In this document: piece by piece, positions 57,916 to 64,000 of the stretch
Numbering within the stretch: position 1 is the stretch's first letter
How the letters are laid out: every line of letters begins with the position of its first letter
Source: Ailurus styani
Lineage: Eukaryota > Chordata > Mammalia > Carnivora > Ailuridae
Direction: 5' to 3'
Length of the DNA stretch: 64,000 bases
Assembly: GCA_002007465.1 (NCBI GenBank)
Contig: LNAC01000348.1
Coordinates: 1,691,178-1,755,177 of the forward strand
Notes under the pieces: generated by a model
Databases searched by the model: none
Told to the model about the DNA's origin: nothing
The model's input: the letters and a program-made list of their open reading frames with translations, nothing else
Translations under genes and position numbers: made by a program

Positions 57916-58730
57916 GGAAAGCATTAATTTATAATTTTGTAAAATCACTTGCTTACATAATATTTGAATGACTTTAAAAATGAAGACCCAAGGAATTCAT
58001 AAAAAACAGATGGTTTCACATAATATTTTTCAAATAGCAAGCAATTCAGTTTATTAGTACATCAATTTTTAATAAGTTATTTTTAGTATACTTAATATGT
58101 AATTGACTTTACCATTCAAATATGCATAAGTAAATATAAGTACCTCAAAAGAGAAATGGAGCTTTGGTAATCATTAAGCATTTTGTGTCTCTTAAGGCAT
58201 GTACAAATATGTTATAATCACTCTAGTTGTTCTTCATAACTCATAATTAGTATTGCTGCCACCAGATGGAGTAGGAGGTTATTTAAATGGTATTTCTTAA
58301 GAAGCACAGAAGGAAAAGAGATTCCCTTCAGTTAAACTATTTTTCTCTACTCTCTTGCCACCCCTGGTATTTATACACATACATTCACACACACGCGCGT
58401 GCGTGCATGTGTACTTCCGTTAACCATTATTATTTGAGTTATTCCTTGGCTTAAAGCACTAAATGATGCCATAAGAATGAAAGGGTGTGTAGTAACTCAA
58501 ATGAGCAGAACGAAGGAACATATAGTGCCATTGTGCCATGCAAGAACTTTTTCCATTAAACTAGTAGGCACCTGGAAAGAATGAAGTATAGGACATGTAA
58601 GCTTTGATAGGGCATAAGGGAATGAGGAAAAAAGAATATGTGCAGGCCTAGAATTTAGATTACTACCATGGGGCCAGGGGTGCCTGGGTCTACTTTCTAG
58701 ATTTTAAGATAAAATTGTGTTGTAACCATA
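57916..58730. other. Unclassified stretch with alternating purine-pyrimidine tract
   Basis: No gene or repeat family assigned. Contains the 29-bp alternating tract at 58386-58414 described separately. Confidence 0.5.
58386..58414. repeat. Alternating (CA)/(CG)/(TG) tract, Z-DNA-prone
   Basis: 29 bases of strict pyrimidine-purine alternation: cacacacacgcgcgtgcg then tgcatgtgtac. It contains five CpGs in an otherwise CpG-poor region. Confidence 0.9.
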
Positions 58731-58736
58731 TGACAG

Positions 58737-58895
58737 ACAGTATAGTTAGGATACATGATGAGTTATAAAATCAAACAGACCTGGATGTTAATCCTAGCTT
58801 CCCCATGTAACATTAGACTGGTCTCTTAAATTCTTTATGATTTGCTTTACTCAAATATAAAATGAGGAGATCAAGTTACATGGTGGCTGAAAGAA
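58737..58895 (+). mobile_element. MIR SINE
   Basis: Plus-orientation MIR: acagtatagttaggatacat, 'aacagacctggatgttaatc', 'gactggtctcttaaattctt' and 'aatataaaatgaggagatc', in MIR order. Confidence 0.7.
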
Positions 58896-58904
58896 TTCTA
58901 TAAC

Positions 58905-59130
58905 TCCAAATTTATTCCCTATGATGTTATGCTATTTCCTTTTGATCACAGCACTTGCTACCACTTGATACATTCTTCTGTATTTCTTGTATTACTTATC
59001 TCCACTAGCCCCACACTCAAATATCAACTCCTTAAGAGCAGATCTCATTTGTCCTATTCATCATTATATTCCCAGGATGCTAATAATTCCAAGCATTCAA
59101 TAGATGCTCAGCAGATGGATGAATGAATGG
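58905..59130 (+). mobile_element. L2 3' end
   Basis: 'cacagcacttgctaccactt', 'atcaactccttaagagcaga', 'tattcccaggatgctaataa' and 'agcagatggatgaatgaatg' follow the last 200 bp of L2. Confidence 0.75.
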
Positions 59131-59369
59131 AAAAAAAGGGATGAAGGGAGGGAGGCATAGAGGAACTGCATAAGAAGAAAAGAGAGAGAAAAATGAAAAA
59201 TGGAAAATGCTGAAACAAAATTTCATTAAATGGTGGAAATGTTGTGGTAGAGGTTATAAATAAATAACTATATTGAAACCATTGTCGCCCATCATTCAGT
59301 GTTCTAATAGATCACTTTTATGGGCCATATATTTAAATGCACGGATATCCTAGTCCAATTTTGAACACT
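59131..59369. other. Unclassified short stretch
   Basis: Purine-rich start (ggaaaaaaagggatgaagg), then AT-rich sequence. Nothing recognised. Confidence 0.5.
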
Positions 59370-59915
59370 TAATTGTTCCCCATTTGTGTATATTATAAAT
59401 AGTGCTATGATAAACACACATACACATACTAACATATTTGTAAATTCTTGCATTTATACATATGATTTCTTTAGTAAAGACTTCTAAAAGTAAAACTGTG
59501 AATTTTTAAGTTTATTATACATACCCCCAAATTTTATCTCAAAGTCTCTACCAATTTATACAACCCTCAGCAAGAGATGGGAGCACATAGGTCCTAATAT
59601 CTTTGCCAATACAGAGAATTATTACTGTAATAAAAGTACATGTCATTATTTTAATTTGCATTTTGTAATTATTCGTGAATATAAAGAACACATTTTTATA
59701 CTGTTGATATTGTTGTTGTTTTTACAAATTGCTGATGTGTGTTCTTTGCCTATTTTTCTATTGGATATTCTTCTATTTCTAAATGATTCCTAAGAGTGTT
59801 GCGTTTGTTTTTATATTAAGAGTGCTAATCCTTCAGTATCATAGTATATCAAAAACACTTTTTTCCCCAATTTGCCTTTTAATTTTTTTAATTGTTTAAA
59901 TATTGCACTTAGTTC
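59370..59915 (-). mobile_element. Old L1 ORF2 fragment
   Basis: Reverse complement of L1 ORF2 C-terminal text: 'aaatagtgctatgataaaca', 'ctaccaatttatacaaccct cagcaagag', 'attttaatttgcattttgta', 'gtgttctttgcctatttttc' and 'ttttccccaatttgcctttt'. Highly diverged (L1MC/ME-like). Confidence 0.7.
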
Positions 59916-60108
59916 TAAAGCTCACTCTACAATTTGAAAAGCAGAAAGAAAAGATATTCCTGATCACTAATCAAAGTAGCTTTAAGGAAAAGTAACCTAC
60001 AAGTGAGCTAAATAATTTCCACAGTAACAAGAGGAAGAAAAGAAATGAAATTCTAAATTTGAGCTAGGGGACTAAGCTCTACTCAGAGCTCATAAGATAT
60101 TTTTGTGT

Positions 60109-60304
60109 TGGGGCGGCTGGGTGGCTCAATTGGTTGAGCAGCTGCCTTCAGCTCAGATCATGATCCCAGGGTCCTGGGATTGAGTCCCTCATAGGGCTCT
60201 CTGCTCAATGGGGAGCTTGCTTCTCCCTATCCTTCTGCCTGCTACTCTGCCTACTTATGCTCTCTCTCTCTGTCAAATAAATAAAATCTTTAAAAAAAAG
60301 AAAT
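60109..60304 (+). mobile_element. CAN-SINE
   Basis: Plus-orientation copy: ggggcggctgggtggctcaa, ttggttgagcagctgccttc, then an A-tail. Flanks aagatatttttgtgt (60094-60108) and aaaatatttttgtgt (60305-60319) differ at one base. Confidence 0.95.
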
Positions 60305-60319
60305 AAAATATTTTTGTGT

Positions 60320-62329
60320 GGACAAAATACATTGTGGGATACATATTGTGTGCTGGGATGGAGATTCTAATTTTTTTAAGATCAAATTTCTTCTGGCACT
60401 TTTATTAAAATATACCATACATATTTGTCAGAAGAAAAGTAAAAATGAGTAAAAATGGAAATCATTGCATTTTACTTGAAATACACTTACCTTTAAATAT
60501 TTAGGGAAAAGCACCTGTCAAAATACATTTCAGACTGCATCAAGTTCAAAATACCTGGCTTGTAAATTATGGAATGGGATAACTGATGGTAAATCTATTA
60601 TACCTTGGATAGATGTAGCAGTTTGTCATCTGTAGAAATCCTGAATTTTGATAGAATTCTTCAAGAAGTGGGCCATCCCTACACAAAACCATTTCAGGGC
60701 CATTGTTGTCACAAGGCTCTCTTACATGCTGCATTATTTCCTTGGAGCCCAACGCTCCCAGAGAAGGAGTGGCAAATCTGTGGTCACATGTCATCAGTTT
60801 CCCTGCTAACACTTGTGGCTGCTAAACTCAGCCAGTAACAGTAGCCTTGCAGAAGAGATCCATTCACTGCCTCTGAATCCTTCTTAACACGGTGCTCCAA
60901 TAAACAGAAAGGAGATGGCAATCACATTTTACCTCAAGTTCCATTCCTCATTAGCATGACAACTAATCTGATTTAGACAGTATCTATTTAAATAGGAAGC
61001 CCCTAAAGACTGGAAAGTTTTCAAAGCCAAGACACAGGAAGCCCTAACACTGTGGGGACCACACTGAGGTTTGGAACAGAGATGCTTAGCCTACACTTCC
61101 TTGATCACACTCCGCCCTGTGCCTAACTGTAATGCTGTGGCTGGCCCTACTCAGACTTCTTGTAACTTAAAGACCATTTGAAGGTTAATTCAAAAAACAT
61201 GTTTATATTTCTCTAGTTTTCAAGCCTAGCATTTCAGGTTTCTTTATATATATGTTTAAATATATTTTGTGGAAGGATAAATTTCCACAAATAATACAAC
61301 ACATCATGTTACAAAATAAATATTTTATTTTAAATGATATAACTTTTGCTTGGTTCTTTTCTTTTCACCCCCATGAGGACAAAAGCATAGAATTAAAAGT
61401 TGTAATACTCTCTCCTTCGGTAACCCTTGGAATGTTCCAGAAATTCTTCCAATGAATGAGTCTGTATATACACGTAAGTCATTAAAAAATTCATCTCCCA
61501 TTAGCTGGTATGAAATGATTCCTATTTGTATACTCAATACCCCCCTGAACTGCTTACTATATTAGTCGGGTTTGATTTTAGAGTTCACATACTGTTGCTG
61601 TTGTTATTGTTTTCTAAACTCTTGAACCCACTACAAGAGTTCTCTGGATCCAGTGACAATGACGCTTGTGTCCACAATCTGTTAGCTAGAGGGATGATGG
61701 CCTCAGCAGGGCTAGCTAACTTTTCTACACAATTAGTGTATCAAATTAAGAATCTCCCAGTTTCCCTTTACAATTACTTTAACATTGCTTTGCTGTGTTG
61801 CCTATAAATTTATTTCTTCTTCAAACTCATCCTATCAGTGAAACAAGTGTATAAAATAAGCCAACATAATTTATTAATGAAACTAATTAGTAGACCTTCT
61901 ACATTTTGTTTTGTTAACTGAAGTATGTTTCAACCCATTTGTCTTTTTGGAAGAGGTACACTGATAAAACAATAATCTTCATTTTCTTATGTTAAATACC
62001 AAAAGCAAGATGAACTAATTATCATAAGGACATAATCAGACATGTTTAAACTCATAAAAACTATGAACTCAAGCTTACCGAATCAGTCGTGTCCTGGCAG
62101 CTATATTAACATGGAAGCACATATGCTGAAGTAAGTATTACTTTGAGAAAAATACTAAAATTAAATATATTGTGAAGTCGAGCAAATAGGCAAGTTGAAT
62201 ACAAAATTTGCCAAGCTCACAAAAAAGAATTAATGCCACAGAATATAGGTATTCCTAGTAAGATAGCAGGGCAAGCAAGGTATAGAATGCAATTTTCTCT
62301 CTTTCCCTATTCAAAATTGACATGATTTC
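60320..62329. other. Long stretch, nothing recognised
   Basis: About 2 kb without an assignable repeat. The frames at 60567-60838 (both strands) and 61526-61807 (+) are open, but I see no splice or promoter support. A possible minus-strand donor (GATTCG|gtaagc near 62089) borders 47 bp with an acceptor-like cag upstream, weak. Confidence 0.4.
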
Positions 62330-62347
62330 AAAATTATACAAATGAGA

Positions 62348-62530
62348 GGCGCCTGGGGGCTCAGTCAGTTAAGCATCTGCCTAGCATCTGCCTTCTGTTC
62401 AGGTTGTGATCTCAGGGTCCTGGGATCGAGCCCCGCATAGGACTCTGCTCAGTGGGGGGGTTGGCTTTGCCCTCTCGCTCTGTGATCTCTCTCTCCCAAA
62501 TAAATAAATAAATAAATAAAAATCTTAAAA
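62348..62530 (+). mobile_element. CAN-SINE with internal 11-bp duplication
   Basis: Plus-orientation copy with a perfect 18-bp target duplication, aaaattatacaaatgaga, at 62330-62347 and 62531-62548. Inside, agcatctgcct is tandemly duplicated at 62372-62393, and the 'gtgg' of the usual ctgggtggctcag is altered to gggggctcag. Tail (AAAT)n. Confidence 0.95.
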
Positions 62531-62548
62531 AAAATTATACAAATGAGA

Positions 62549-63214
62549 AACTCTATCTTAGCCATGAGAACAAGCAATGAATGATGTTCACGTACCAGTA
62601 AATAGTAAATAGGTAAATATAATCCTGAATAAAAGAAAAACCAAAACTGTTATGGTCTGACCCATGACCAATTCTGAAAAAACAAATTCTTGGCCATTGC
62701 CTCAGCAGTAGGTAGGCTCAGGGTTAGTTGTAGTATAAATGAGTGCACAGAGAACAAAACAAACTTGAAAACAGTACGGGGAGAGGAGGTAGTGAAAAGG
62801 ATGGCAGGAGATTCCCTCCAAAGTGACTGTTCCTTATTGGTAACCCAAAGAGTAACTGCTCCAAATTTCATTAATGGAATGTTTCAGCCTCTATTTGACC
62901 CTTTTACCCCCATTGCTGCATCTCTAACTAATAACTGTCTATTTCCTTTTAAGTTAAATCTGGGCTTTGAATACTCTGCTCTTCCTCCTTTTGACTATAG
63001 GCAAATACTGTAGAAGATAAGAATAAACAGTCTGAATTAGTGCAATTGAAAAGCATAAATCCATTGTTTTGAGGAAATGACTCTGAGATAGATTGACAGC
63101 AAAAAAGAAACAGAAGAAATACAGGAACATCTTATTTGAATTTTTCATGGCGTTCAGGAGAACTCTGCTCTGATTTAAACTATAGTAAGCAAGACTGGTA
63201 GTAACAGCAGTAGT
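62549..63214. other. Unclassified stretch with a 107-codon open frame
   Basis: The frame at 62690-63013 (+) is open for 107 codons with varied composition, but no acceptor/donor pair or promoter supports it and I do not recognise the product. Otherwise nothing assigned. Confidence 0.4.
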
Positions 63215-63218
63215 AGCA

Positions 63219-63463
63219 GTAATATTGAGCATGGATCAGACACTATGCTAAGTGATTCATTTGTATTATCTCATTAATTTTTCATAAAAACCCTTAGATA
63301 TACCTTGCAACTGTCCCCATTTTACATATGATAAAAGTAACTTAGAAGGCTTAAGTGATCTGCTAATTAAGTATGTAACTAGGTGACCTTAGGGTCACAC
63401 ATCTAGAAAACAGGAGAACTAGAACTTTAACTTTCAACTTTGGGGCTGTTTGACCTCAAAACT
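63219..63463 (-). mobile_element. MIR SINE
   Basis: Reverse-complement MIR: gatcagacactatgctaagt, 'tgtccccattttacatatga', 'agggtcacacatctagaaaa' and 'gaactagaactttaactttc'. The order and the ccccattttaca core are diagnostic. Confidence 0.85.
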
Positions 63464-64000
63464 TTCGCAAAGAAAAAGAGAAAACATAAGGAACAATAGT
63501 ACAGAGATTAAAAACAGTTGCTGAATTTTAAAATATCCTGCAGATAGAGGACCACCGCTTTGATGCTGATGAAAATGGAAGGAATGACATAGAAGACAAA
63601 TAGCTTCTCACAAGAGAGAAAATTCTTCAAACATAATACAGTGAAAATATTAAAAAAAAAGAAAGCCTTGTGATCCAAACTATACTTAATAGGAGGTATT
63701 GAAAGAGAAGCCTAGAATACCTAGAGAAGAGATAATATAAAAACTAACACATAAGAGACTTCTCAGTATCAAATAAAACTGTCTTAAGTTTGAGAGTACA
63801 GATCATATTTTTTGCAACCTCAATGAAATAAGAACCATATCTTGATGGTAAAAGTAAATAAAGAAGTTAGTAAATATTCAGATGAGAAATACTGCTCCAT
63901 AAAGGACAAAAACTGGGCCATCCTGGAAACTGTCCATAATGCTCATTTCTGAAACATAAATGAAGCAGCAATCATAGAGCCTTGAAAGAAAATGAAAGTA
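63464..64000. other. Unclassified purine-rich end of window
   Basis: A-rich, purine-rich text somewhat like an old L1/HAL1 5' part, but not assignable. No gene visible at the window edge. Confidence 0.4.

Noticed and set aside
58671..58690. aggggtgcctgggtctact, looks like the start of a SINE
   Set aside because: The match stops after about 13 bp with no body, tail or target duplication; treated as coincidence.
62690..63013. 107-codon + strand frame
   Set aside because: Length is within chance for 64 kb in six frames; no splice or start context and no recognisable motif.

Overview
This window looks like intergenic or deep-intronic DNA from a carnivoran mammal, most likely a mustelid (ferret, mink or marten type). 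The main evidence is about 20 tRNA-derived CAN-SINE copies. Several carry the head 'ctgggtggctcagtgggtt' followed by the 'aaagcctctgcctt' variant that I associate with mustelid genomes. L1 copies with carnivore-type 3' ends support this. The DNA is AT-rich and CpG-poor, and almost every open frame lies in a repeat or is short and unsupported. No complete protein-coding gene, tRNA, rRNA, snRNA or CRISPR array is visible.

Layout. 0-3.4 kb: three SINEs, an N gap inside one of them, and a single-N junction between two copies of a 73-bp sequence. 3.4-10.6 kb: an old, nearly full-length LINE-1 (5' region, ORF1 and ORF2 relics, 3' UTR), split by a SINE. 10.9-18.5 kb: a second single-N duplication beside a SINE, several truncated L1s (one with a nested SINE and perfect duplications at two levels), a MER5-type hAT element, MIR and L2 pieces, a (CA)n tract and a near-perfect 79-bp hairpin. 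20-25 kb: L1, a probable HAL1 and four SINEs. 25-30 kb: ancient L2 copies in both orientations, one split by an LTR-like element. 30-39 kb: SINEs, five L1 fragments or tails (one inserted in the tail of a SINE), simple repeats, and a repeat-free stretch with a homeodomain-type TAAT cluster. 39-50 kb: L1, MIR and L2 fragments and a side-by-side SINE pair. 50-64 kb: hAT elements, a long L2 interrupted by a palindromic MITE, MIRs, an old L1 and the last SINEs.

The only stretch that looks like host coding sequence is 54312-54610 on the + strand. It is 99 open codons between a good splice acceptor and a GTGAGT donor, lies outside any repeat I recognise, and has a complex protein-like translation. 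If it is real, this part of the window lies within a large gene with long introns. Two much weaker minus-strand exon candidates lie at 30.7 and 31.6 kb. Otherwise the window records successive transposon waves: L2, MIR and hAT first, then L1M-type elements and HAL1, then carnivore L1s and CAN-SINEs. Repeat family names are from memory of consensus sequences and are approximate; no database search was possible.
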